Positions 1-8,143 of a stretch of DNA of 21,835 bases are shown here, in pieces (positions within the stretch are counted from its first letter, which is position 1; every line of letters starts with the position of its first letter). This DNA comes from Priapulus caudatus (lineage: Eukaryota > Priapulida > Priapulimorpha > Priapulimorphida > Priapulidae). The translations under genes and the position numbers were made by a program. The DNA lies in contig NW_014577127.1 in the NCBI RefSeq assembly GCF_000485595.1, forward strand, positions 54,119-75,953. Reading direction: 5' to 3'. A model generated the notes under the pieces. The model had not been told where the DNA came from and made no database searches. It was given only the letters and a program-made list of their open reading frames with translations.

Positions 1-76
1 TTAAAAAAAAAAAAATTTGGGGGGTGGGGGCTCGGGGGGGGGGGGTTCGTTCGAACCCCCCGAACCCCCCCCTGGC
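1..76 (-). mobile_element. Probable end of a DNA transposon or MITE running off the left edge
   Basis: The stretch holds A, G and C homopolymers, a perfect hairpin (GGGGGGTTCG, spacer TT, CGAACCCCCC at about 40-61) and an edge reading CTGGCTACGGGCCTG. Read on the other strand it begins CAGGCCCGTAGCCAGGGGGG, which looks like the terminus of a cut-and-paste element beginning with CAG. Homopolymer-rich, snap-back termini like this are common in invertebrate MITEs. The other end and any target duplication lie outside the window, so the superfamily is not settled. Confidence 0.4.
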
Positions 77-294
77 TACGGGCCTGCATGTAGACTACTC
101 CAAAATAGTAGTGATAATGATTAAAAATAAATACTAGACATGCACAAATTGCCCATGATATAAGATTATTCAGAAATTGTGCAATAAATTTTTACTATAA
201 AGCACAAATATGTTAAATAGGAATATGCGTTCATTAGATGGCCTGATGAAATAAAATCTGTGATAGTAAAGAATATATTACGTTAATTTAAAGT

Positions 295-418
295 AAGGGG
301 TGGCGGTCTGGGGGTTTTCTCCCAGGAAATTTTTAAAAATTGGGTCACCTGAAATGTAAATTCCTGCATTCGGAGAAGGATACATACAATTCTGGATTCA
401 GAAAAATGAAAAGCCCTC
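295..418. repeat. Possible transposon-derived fragment
   Basis: The sequence starting GGGGTGGCGGTCTGGGGG contains a small hairpin (CTGGG..CCCAG) followed by an AAATTTTTAAAAATT segment. The style resembles interspersed repeats of marine invertebrates, but I see no terminal repeats or target duplications. It runs directly into the tandem repeat beside it. Treat it as unclassified. Confidence 0.25.
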
Positions 419-530
419 AAAAATAGGAGAAAATAGGAATTGCCCAGAAAATAGGAAAAAATAGGAATTTGTCCAGAAAATAGGAGAAAATAGGAATTGC
501 CCAGAAAATAGGAAAAAATAGGAACTTGAC
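419..530. repeat. A-rich tandem repeat, four ~28-bp half units (two ~57-bp units)
   Basis: The motif AAAATAGGA[G/A]AAAATAGGAA followed by TTGCCCAG or TTTGTCCAG recurs four times. Half units alternate between an AGGAG..TTGCCCAG form and an AGGAA..TTTGTCCAG form, so the true period is about 57 bp. The last unit drifts at CTTGACGTCC. Confidence 0.8.
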
Positions 531-540
531 GTCCTGTGAT

Positions 541-1680
541 TAAATAAATAGGTTCACGGAAGGAGCGTGCGGCATTTAAATCAGTATTATCTACAGCAAT
601 TGAATATATAAGTAATAAAATGCAACTTAGAATAACAGCTCTCAGTAGATCATAAAATCTGGCATTGCTACTTTACTACTATTATGCCCCTTCATTTCAG
701 AGGTCCTTCCGAACCTAGCTCCGCATCGTCTGTCTGATTGGGAAGGGTTCATCGAACGTGTTTCATTAGAATGTATACTGTGTTAATCTTTGTTATTATG
801 ATTTATCTGTAGTTTTTTTAATATATAGAATATTGAAAATTCTTTCCGCGTAGTAAATTTTCGGCGACGAAAGAGGAAATGGTGGCAAATAGGTGCCCAT
901 ATTGTACTTGTTACTTGTACGTACCATACATCGGTAGAACGAATCTATACAATATATTTGTTCACGTTACTGATGTATAGGTTCGAGCCTTTCACTGTTA
1001 ATTAAATTACTAGGTAACGTGCTAAAGTAACAGTACTTCCCTCATTAAATGTATTCCTTAACTTTTTCCGGATAAAGATTCAATTCTTTTAAATAGTCGT
1101 AAACACTCGGAAAAGTCGGGATATGCGCATCGTGGGTGTTAAAATTTCGCAAAAATACCAAATGTGAAGTGGTAATGAAAGATAACCAAAAACACCAACA
1201 GTTGTTTTATACTATTCAGTTTGTACGGAGTAGAACATTTTTGACAAGTACAAATTAGTGTGACCTACAGACTATGCGAGTAGAAGCCAGTGATTCATTG
1301 CTTACGACTCATCGATCATGGGCACGAGACTACGCTTTTATACTAGATGTCCTAGTGCCTCTGGCGGTACAGTCTCATATGAGCAAATATGTGGGTAAAT
1401 GTTAGTGTCATCCCTACAGCTTCCGTTCATGGTTGTATTTCTAGACTTCATCTCGGTCGTTGAACACGTGCTCCAGCTATGATCGATGTAGCAAGTTAAC
1501 AGACGTGTCTACCGCCATCTGGCAGCATGTGGGCCAACTGCGGCGAAAGGGTGGTTCAAAACATTACATAACTGCGCCAGAAACAGATCTCTATAACTAT
1601 ACGACGATGACAATACACAGCAATTTCGACGCCGCCATTCGGCTTAGTCTTAATGAACGGTCTTAGCAATAATATGTAAA
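541..1680. other. Upstream non-coding DNA with no recognised gene
   Basis: This is AT-rich sequence. The open frames seen are short, and none shows codon structure or a motif I recognise. A 68-codon frame at 1460-1666 opens on TTG and resembles nothing known to me. A CTTCATTTCAG acceptor-like string near 700 could border a distal 5'UTR exon of the forkhead gene, but nothing supports it further. Confidence 0.5.
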
Positions 1681-1702
1681 TAATTAATTCACGAATTAAT
1701 TA
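1681..1702. promoter_or_regulatory. Palindrome with paired TAATTA homeodomain-type sites
   Basis: Two perfect 10-bp arms, TAATTAATTC and GAATTAATTA, are separated by AC. Each arm contains the TAATTA core bound by many homeodomain proteins, in a mirrored arrangement that would suit a dimer. It lies about 750 bp upstream of the forkhead start codon. The palindrome is visible; a regulatory role is inference, since AT-rich DNA produces such motifs by chance. Confidence 0.3.
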
Positions 1703-2000
1703 GGTCATATAAGACTCATAACTGATACGGCTATTATCATACCTTCGCTCAGAACTATACTAGCCATGGCAACCCATAGCAATGCCGATACACAACGACA
1801 CCTTGAACTTCATACGCATGGTTAATCCTGGACCTCTCTCTGTATTCGCAAATCTAAAGGTATATATCTAAAGGTATATATATATATGACTACTCTGCGT
1901 GGACCGAACTGAACTTCTATGTGTTTTCAACAATATCTTTCTATATACAGTGCCTATTATTTACCGAATAAGGAAAGTGCTTGGGCGTAATGTTTGAATA

Positions 2001-2400
2001 AGCCAATCCCACCAGAACGGGGCCAGTTGGAATCCGTGACGTGCAGCCCGCAGCCAATGGGAGTAGGCTATTTTGAATTCTTTGTCCGAGGTCATTACAA
2101 CGTACGTTCTAGTAGTACTACGATTACTATCATGAGCGAGAGCATGGGACTTCGCGTGCGGCGGCAGCAAGTGTAGATCGTGCATGCTGCATTCTCGAGG
2201 AAGTTTCGTATAGAACAGTTGCAGGTAATAGACGTCCATCCCACTTGCAGGTAACTTGTCTATTTTTAGTAAAACGAGTACGCGATCGAGAGTAAGATAT
2301 CAAATTTATGTGGAAAAACAATATAAGTTAAAACTAGTACTAGTACTGTCGACTGGTTTAATAACTGATTGCGATAACTATTTGGCGTGTTTGTTTTCAG
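2001..2400 (+). promoter_or_regulatory. Putative promoter, 5'UTR exon and 5'UTR intron of the forkhead gene
   Basis: Two CCAAT boxes (2003-2007, 2054-2058) flank a TGACGT motif at 2037-2042. No convincing TATA box follows. Donor-like CAG|GTAACT at 2250/2251 (alternative CAG|GTAATA at 2224/2225) and the strong polypyrimidine acceptor TTTGTTTTCAG ending at 2400 would define a 150-bp intron. Two short upstream frames would lie in the leader: ATG at 2132 (14 codons) and ATG at 2184 (9 codons). This is a model built from signals; the transcription start is not determined. Confidence 0.4.
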
Positions 2401-3055
2401 GGATACGGTGCGTTACCATCGTAGATAGGATGGAGTACTACGACCCTGTCATGTCTCGCGCAAACGCGGGACAGGAGAGCATGTCGCTTCAGGATATGAT
2501 AGAGTGTGATATGCAATCACCTCCTATGGAACAACACATGATGGGATCGCACGATAACCCAGTGTCGGAATACGCTCCCTCAGAAGCATTGCCACAGAAC
2601 GTACTTGTGAATATGTGGCCGCAATCGCACCCGACTCACGATAGTCTTTCGTGGGTAAATAGTGTCGACATGAGTAATTTTCAGCAGTTGTCTGGAGACG
2701 GAAGAACAGTGATTATGGTCGACCCTCAGACGGGCTTGCCGCAGGAGGCTCAGCCACCACCGTACAATCTGCACTCATTCGATAGTCCACCGCGAGCGAT
2801 TCGCCAAAGTACAGCGCAAAACCTCTCTCTACATCCTCCTCCGATGTATAGCCAGCAGAGGCAACCCCATCTACACGGGCCGCCGATACCTCACTTATCT
2901 CGGCAACACATACCGCAGGCACAGCAGCCGCAGCCGAAACCCGGAGAGAGCAAATGGGAGAAGCCTGCCTATTCGTACAGCTGCCTTATTGCAATGGCAC
3001 TGAAGAACAGTAAAAGTGGTAGCCTACCTGTGAGCGACATATACAACTTCATGAT
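2401..3055 (+). CDS. FOXN4: Forkhead gene coding exon 1 (N-terminal region and first half of the forkhead domain)
   Basis: The exon opens after TTTGTTTTCAG|GG and coding begins at ATG 2430. It encodes an acidic, Met-rich N-terminus, the conserved [10 protein letters not shown] block, and a Pro/Gln/His-rich low-complexity linker (about residues 110-172). It ends with forkhead helices 1 and 2 up to IYNFM. The donor is AT|GTAAGC at 3055/3056, splitting a codon after its second base. Without splicing the frame meets TAA at once (3057-3059), which supports the donor. Confidence 0.88.
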
Positions 3056-6000
3056 GTAAGCATGGTCATCTTTCAGATTCCTTGTATATCTATCGTCAGC
3101 AGGAGTGTAAAGTCCATATCAACGGATATTGATAGACAGTGTGTTTGGGTTTAACAGTTCCCCTGTTATTATATGTGTGTGTGCGCGCGCGTGTGTGTAT
3201 TTTGGCTGGCAGTGGCAATACTAGCGTTATCTGTTATATATATATATTTGTCTCATATATATAACTCCTGATATATATATATATATAATAGATAACATTG
3301 GTATTGCCACTCTAGCGTAGTAGTATATTTTACCACTAGTATAGCAGTTGCGGGTCGCGGTGGATTATATAAATATATACTCCTGGTAGTGCACATTTCT
3401 TACTTGCAATATTTGTCGTTGCGTACATATCGTGCAGCGATCTCTTTAACCGACCATGCTCGTGCGCTATTGGCCAAGCGAGCCAGTGCGGTTAACGATG
3501 TGACAGTTACGAGAAGGATATTATATCCCAAAAATCAGTTATAGATTTGAGCCCCTGCATTTTATGCACCACTGCGCTGTTCAAACCGCTGGCAGGTGCA
3601 AGCAGGTGTTGGCTGCTAGCCATCTGTCGCCGTGGCCATTCACGACCCGAGCCTGAGACATTTAAACGGCCGCCAGCCCGCCAACGGTTTTTAAATGTAT
3701 TATAGCTTCGGGAATATAATACCCCATTGATAGAAAACCATATACCGGACCCCGTGTGCGGCGTGTAAAGCTTCTGTTATGGTCGGCAGATTGCTCTATG
3801 GGGAAGAGCGCGACATTTAAATGCATGTGTAGCTTGATGGGAATAACCGTTGCTCGCCATGCCTCGTGCACTTTGGGGGTTTCCGTTATGCACCGCCATA
3901 ATATTCGGGCTAAAAGAGAAAAATATGTTCAGTTATCTGCTGTATTAATTTTACCCACAAGTGTATACAATATTATGCCGGCTATGACAGGTGGATGCGG
4001 TCAATATGGTCAAGGTGCAATTAAGCTACTGTACGCGCGCCTACGTAATTCCCAGCACAATGATTTTCACACCTGATTACCTATGGCTCACTTTGCTTGC
4101 ACGCCCTAGACATTTGTAAGTGTTGTCGAAGCCCATTGACTAGAACAAATGTAACGATTATCGTCATGACCTGGTCCTGCTATTCTTCGTGTAAATACTA
4201 GGTGTGAAGTGCGCCCCCGCTGTACTGATGCTACTGGTGGCACGAGAACCAGGTCTACTACTAAATGGGTCAAATTCTTTCATTCCGCAAAGGGCAACAA
4301 ACCTCTTGTATTGTTTGCAATAAGTGCTGAAACTTTTGGAGGATAAAGAAACAGGGGATCTGCATACCTGTGTGCTTTCATATATCCGCGTACAGTACGT
4401 TACAATAACACGTGCTTTAGACGGTAATATCTATGTCACGACCCTTTCCACTGTTTTCATTCGTACATATACAGTAATGTGGTGAAGACTGTACGTGTCC
4501 CTTCTAATTATGTACGCTTATCGTTATATATATATATTATAATATATATCGCCCCAGAGGACGATTGATACATTTTGGTTTATGTGCTCTGGATCGTATT
4601 ATAGCCATTTTTGTTTGTTAATTTCAGAGAAAATTTCCCTTACTTCAAAACGGCTCCTTCGGGATGGAAGGTAGGTGATTGTTTTATGTGATAAAATTAA
4701 ATCACTAATTGATACGCTCTATTATTAATTTCGCATCTGAGATTTACTGTATTAGCGCTGTATGCATTACTGATTATATAGCACTATATGCCGATAAATG
4801 TATTCATAATGGGCCCGCACCATTGAAAAGATTGAAGGCTGCGTATTGACAAAATACGCTCACTTCCACTAATATTACAGTAATGAGCAATTTTATCCAT
4901 ACCCTTTCTGCGTATCTAAATGCCTTCCAGAAAGCGGACGTGACATGAACATAATGTTGTGTACGCACCGCCTCCGAATGGTTTACACTATATGACATAT
5001 GTATTAAACGGCGTCATGTTCCATTTTACGCTTATTATCCTATAATCATATCGAACATTTCATTCGGTATTTTGTGCATTTCAAACAATTCGTCACAAGA
5101 ATTGCTAAAAATCCACAAAATACACACGGACACCTGCCCCATTGTTTACTCACGTGTCGTCGTCAGACGCGGTTCTGTGTGCACACCAGTCCGGTGCTGA
5201 TAGGTAGCGGTCAACCCCACGCGCGCGTGACAATGTAGCTGCGTGCGGCCACGTAATGAATACACTGCCAATTAGCTTCTAATAGCGTTACCTTCCCTGC
5301 AGATGGCCACGTTTCGGACTTGACGGATATATTTATATTTATTGTACCCGTATGTCACGCAGACAGCAGTGATAATTAATCATGCTAATAGGCTATTATA
5401 AATTAAGGAGTGTATTTCGTTCAGCTCCTATATACGCATGTGCATTCGGAAGTTCTAATAATATGTGATTACTGACGCAGCACTTGGAACTATTGACAGA
5501 TAACATAATCATGTTAATTAATACATGAGCTATTATTTTTTAATTTGCAACGATTTAATTATTGGCGTACTTTAATTATATCAAGAGCATATAAAGAGAG
5601 TTCTTTATATGCTCTTGATTATATCTCTCATCGGCATTAGCTAACAAAACATTTTTATGTTCCGCAAGAGAAAATCGTTGCACTTCGCTCCTAGTTTAAT
5701 CGGCTGTATTTCAACACTGGATATTCCGTAAATAGTACTGGCAATTTATTTACGTTAACAGATTATAAACTATGAAAATAACGTAATAGGAATTTGTTCA
5801 CGCTTTTTTGTTAAACTGTTTCACAGTATAAGTAAACAGAAACACGCGACCCATGCAGCCGCCCGGGCCCATGCATCTCCCTTCTAGTGAGCGATTTTGC
5901 TTTTCACCCCAAGAAGGCAAATCACTCTGGGGCCGGTTTCACGAAGCGTACTTAACTTAAGTATGATTAAATCACTAATCATACTTAACTTCCCGTAATT

Positions 6001-8143
6001 ATGATTAGTTAATCATACTCAAAAATCTGTTTCACGAAGCGATTTAAGTACATATTTAACTAATCACATAATTAGCCGACTTCAACATGAATAGACTGGT
6101 ACTCGCTCCCCTCTCGGCTTAGTTACTCGATGGGAATCGAGTAATCAAGGTGGGAGCGAGTACCAGTCTAAAACAAATTACACGGTATTCAATATGGCGG
6201 ACCAATACGCCAAAATTATCTTTCAAGTTCGGTACATGAAAAGGAATTAATTTGTAACTATAATGATTGAAAGTTAATCATGATTAGTGATTTAATAACG
6301 ATTCAATACTTAAGTACGCTTCGTGAAACCGGCCCCTGGTGTTTTAGTTTTTAATGCCACTTAAGTTTAGTTTTAGTTTTGGTTTTTAACAAAATTTTTC
6401 GGCAGCAAGAGTTTCTGCATGAACGTAATATTTTTTATTAGAAATAATTGTTTTTAACAAGATCTATGCTCCTGACAAAAGTGTGACATATAGTCCTTAA
6501 CGTTTCAGAACTCAGTGAGGCACAATCTCTCGTTAAACAAGTGTTTTGCGAAGATTGAGCGACCGACGGGTCATGGAAACTCGAGGAAAGGGTGTCTCTG
6601 GGCAATGAATCCGGCCAAGATTGAGAAGATGGATGAGGAATGCCTGAAGTGGCGGAAGAAGGACGCCGCTGCCATCAAACGAGCCATGGCTAATCCGGGT
6701 ATGGCGTAACTCGTATGGCACCAAGAGATGTAATATGGTCACAATTTCCCCAGATTACTATATATTTAGTTACAGGTTTCATGAGTTACTTCTACATTTA
6801 TTCTACGCTTATAAAATGCATATATATAACGCCATTTTAAATTTGGCATTAAAGGCACAAACCATCTAACTATATTTAAATAAATAATAATTCTATAGTA
6901 ATCTAATCTGTAGATGATCTAACTAATACTCCCACGTCTAAATATGTTGTTTTATATGTTTCGTATAAGCACGTTTACGTGACATTTCCGAAAAGTAGGA
7001 AGGACTGGAACTTCACAATGCAGTGAATTTATAATAACAGATGATCACAGAATTAATTTATTTGAACGCGCGCGTTTTGTAAATACTAACCATTTGCTGT
7101 CGTGTCTACAGATAAGCTCGAACTCATAGAGAAGGGGATTTGTCGGTCTCCTAGTCCAGTGTCACAGCACACGCCTCCCCAGACGATACTAGGTGAGATC
7201 AAGGCAGAGCCGCTCATGGAGCATGGCAGCTACACAGCCGATGCTGAACTGTTCGATCCGACCCTGGCTGATATTAACATGAAGGTAACACATTCCCACA
7301 CATAGGGGGGTAGTAAGCGAGGCTGAGCAGGCAGGTGGACAGACAGACAGACAGGCAGGCAGACATACCAACAGAGGGACAGACAGGCAGACATACAGAT
7401 TTCGTTGGGTGTAGTGGGATTACGTTTATTTTCATTGGATTGTAACATAATGTACTATTTAATCACGTATATAAGCACGTACTATGTATAATTGTAACGT
7501 CATGTACTGCACACCATGCGTATTTGTTTATCCCATATGTATTCATGTCTCCCAATATTTTTCTGATATATACACTCTTTTTTATTGATAGAATTAACAA
7601 GTATACACTCCTAATAGAAATATTCATTCGGCAACACATCATATTTGCTTTACAGCAATTCACGTTTGTTTTATGTTCATAACAACCTCACATGTTGTGT
7701 TCTACAGTAGTACATGTCTGCAACAAATGCTCCCATTGTAAAATAATCGTACAATTGTCATTTTATTTGATTAAGACTGTGTACATGTTTTGTTTGCGTA
7801 GCGTATTATAGTCTTAACAAAACCTCTCCGTATAGCTGCGTCTCTTTACACACGTTATCTGCATTGGTTTCAGTACGGTGTGTTCTTGCATCCGCAGAGT
7901 CACTGCTGGTCTGACGCCCAGGAACCGGGAGACTTTAGTCCAGGACAGGATCAGGCTGTGCCGTCCGGTATTCCTCACACAACGATTGCCCAGTCTGTGC
8001 CATACGACATTTCTCAGACTGCGGTTAGCGGTACCTACGTCTATACGCAGAACTACAACACCAACAACAACACCAAGTTATACACGGACAATTCGAGTCA
8101 CGGCGAGTTGTATATTGGAAACAAACCAGTGGCTCTCATATAG
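2430..8143 (+). CDS. FOXN4: FOXN1/4-class forkhead transcription factor, joined from five coding exons
   Basis: The coding join is 2430-3055, 4628-4670, 6509-6698, 7112-7284 and 7874-8143, giving 433 residues and a TAG stop. The protein should be a nuclear DNA-binding regulator. The forkhead domain spans about residues 178-280. It contains [18 protein letters not shown], then [11 protein letters not shown] and the recognition helix [13 protein letters not shown], then [11 protein letters not shown] in the wing. Upstream, [10 protein letters not shown] (about residues 72-81) resembles the conserved N-terminal SLSWLTAVDV block of FOXN4. Downstream, [13 protein letters not shown] (about 330-342) matches the acidic activation segment, and the last residues GNKPVALI match the FOXN4 C-terminus. 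From family knowledge, FOXN1 and FOXN4 come from one ancestral FOXN1/4 gene, act in pharyngeal/thymic epithelium and neural progenitors, and favour GACGC-type sites. In an invertebrate the right name is probably FOXN1/4; I use FOXN4 as the closest symbol. The start at 2430 has a good context (AGGATGG), but no in-frame stop separates it from the acceptor at 2400, so an upstream coding exon is possible. Confidence 0.9.
3056..4627 (+). other. FOXN4: Intron 1 of the forkhead gene
   Basis: This 1.57 kb intron runs from GTAAGC to TTAATTTCAG. It holds a (GT/GC)n run (about 3172-3199), a 101-bp imperfect hairpin (3211-3311) and otherwise unremarkable AT-rich DNA. Near 3660-3850 a GACATTTAAA..GGGAATA arrangement occurs twice, which may be chance. 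Frames at 3756-4076 and on the other strand show no recognisable protein. Confidence 0.85.
3211..3311. repeat. 101-bp AT-cored inverted repeat (MITE-like hairpin)
   Basis: The left arm begins AGTGGCAATAC at 3211 and the right arm ends GTATTGCCACT at 3311. The arms match over about 37 positions with about five mismatches (left TAGCGTTATCTG, right arm complement CAATGTTATCTA) and run into TATATA cores around a short centre. No clear target duplication flanks it, so it may be an old foldback MITE or a locally formed palindrome. Confidence 0.6.
4628..4670 (+). CDS. FOXN4: Forkhead gene coding exon 2 (43-nt small exon)
   Basis: The exon is bounded by TTTCAG|AGAAAA and GGAAG|GTAGGT. It completes the split codon as Ile and encodes [14 protein letters not shown], the loop and start of helix 3 of the forkhead domain. 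Its fit between exon 1 and exon 3, in phase on both sides and in exact family order, makes it secure despite its size. It ends at a codon boundary. Confidence 0.92.
5580..5619. repeat. Perfect palindrome with 18-bp arms and 4-nt loop
   Basis: The arms ATCAAGAGCATATAAAGA (5580-5597) and TCTTTATATGCTCTTGAT (5602-5619) are exact reverse complements with GAGT between them. An intronic transcript could form a stable stem, and the DNA could extrude a cruciform. There is no flanking direct repeat of useful length. Confidence 0.85.
5930..6335. mobile_element. 406-bp non-autonomous PIF/Harbinger-like MITE in intron 2
   Basis: The terminal inverted repeats begin GGGCCGGTTTCACGAAGCG and match perfectly for about 26 bp at both ends (5930 onward and its complement ending 6335). 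They are flanked by a 3-bp direct repeat CTG (5927-5929 and 6336-6338). A 3-bp target duplication with GGG-starting termini fits PIF/Harbinger elements. There is no coding capacity. Inside are an 11-bp-arm hairpin (5959-5969 with 5976-5986), a second copy of the terminal motif GTTTCACGAAGCG (6029-6041), and a nested foldback element (6092-6170). The superfamily call rests on the duplication length and the terminal bases only. Confidence 0.8.
6092..6170. mobile_element. 79-bp foldback element nested inside the Harbinger-like MITE
   Basis: Perfect 19-bp inverted arms TAGACTGGTACTCGCTCCC (6092-6110) and its complement (6152-6170) enclose a second perfect hairpin, TTACTCGAT (6123-6131), GGGA, ATCGAGTAA (6136-6144). 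If the outer TA on each side is the target duplication, the termini would be GACTGG.., a Tc1/mariner-like arrangement. It could instead be part of the host MITE's own design. Confidence 0.6.
6509..6698 (+). CDS. FOXN4: Forkhead gene coding exon 3 (recognition helix and wings)
   Basis: The exon opens at AAC directly after CGTTTCAG. It encodes [13 protein letters not shown], the DNA-contacting helix 3, then [11 protein letters not shown] and the basic C-terminal flank [17 protein letters not shown], typical of FOXN1/4 rather than other FOX classes. The donor is G|GTATGG at 6698/6699, leaving one base of a split Asp codon. The frame starting here by itself lacks an ATG, so the exon is internal. 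Confidence 0.94.
6699..7111 (+). other. FOXN4: Intron 3 of the forkhead gene
   Basis: This 413-bp AT-rich intron runs from GTATGG to GTGTCTACAG. I see no repeat or secondary gene in it; a short GCGCGCG run sits at about 7067-7074. Confidence 0.85.
7112..7284 (+). CDS. FOXN4: Forkhead gene coding exon 4 (linker and acidic activation segment)
   Basis: The exon starts after CTACAG and completes Asp in ANPDKLELI, matching the ANP..DKL link that follows the forkhead domain in FOXN4. It continues with a Ser/Pro-rich linker and IKAEP, a sumoylation-like consensus. It ends with [15 protein letters not shown], equivalent to the acidic DALDPSIMDF segment of vertebrate FOXN4. The donor AAG|GTAACA lies at a codon boundary and the frame stops shortly after if unspliced. 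In vertebrates the acidic segment runs further, so a small unrecognised exon in the next intron cannot be excluded. Confidence 0.88.
7285..7873 (+). other. FOXN4: Intron 4 of the forkhead gene with a degenerate GACA repeat
   Basis: This 589-bp intron runs from GTAACA to TTGGTTTCAG. At about 7331-7400 it contains an interrupted tetranucleotide array of GACA/GGCA units. The remaining sequence is AT-rich with no further exon that I can support. Confidence 0.8.
7874..8143 (+). CDS. FOXN4: Forkhead gene terminal coding exon 5
   Basis: After TTGGTTTCAG the frame opens TACGGTGTGTTC and encodes 89 residues rich in Ser, Gln, Thr and Asn, including a short NTNNNTK tract. It ends [12 protein letters not shown] followed by TAG. 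The final GNKP[I/V]AL[L/I] tail is shared with vertebrate FOXN4 and is the best evidence that this distant exon belongs to the gene. A shifted frame (7878-8147) over the same stretch is a shadow. Confidence 0.9.
   Translation, partial: YGVFLHPQSHCWSDAQEPGDFSPGQDQAVPSGIPHTTIAQSVPYDISQTAVSGTYVYTQNYNTNNNTKLYTDNSSHGELYIGNKPVALI

Larger units (their letters stand above)
4671..6508 (+). other. FOXN4: Intron 2 of the forkhead gene
   Basis: This 1.84 kb intron runs from GTAGGT to CGTTTCAG. It carries a perfect 18-bp-arm palindrome (5580-5619) and a 406-bp Harbinger-like MITE (5930-6335) with a nested foldback element. A T-rich stretch made of TTTTAGTTTT motifs follows at about 6340-6400. Sequence from 4671 to 5579 shows no gene or repeat that I recognise. 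Confidence 0.85.

Noticed and set aside
1460-1666. 68-codon frame upstream of the forkhead gene
   Set aside because: It opens on TTG, not ATG, and shows no recognisable motif.
2256-2429. Coding start at ATG 2256 giving a longer forkhead N-terminus
   Set aside because: The stretch crosses a strong TTTGTTTTCAG acceptor at 2400, and its residues do not resemble the family; the frame is open by chance through an intron.
3410-3500. TTTAACCG..CGGTTAA inverted pair in intron 1
   Set aside because: Arms are only 7-8 bp with a ~40-bp separation, within chance expectation.
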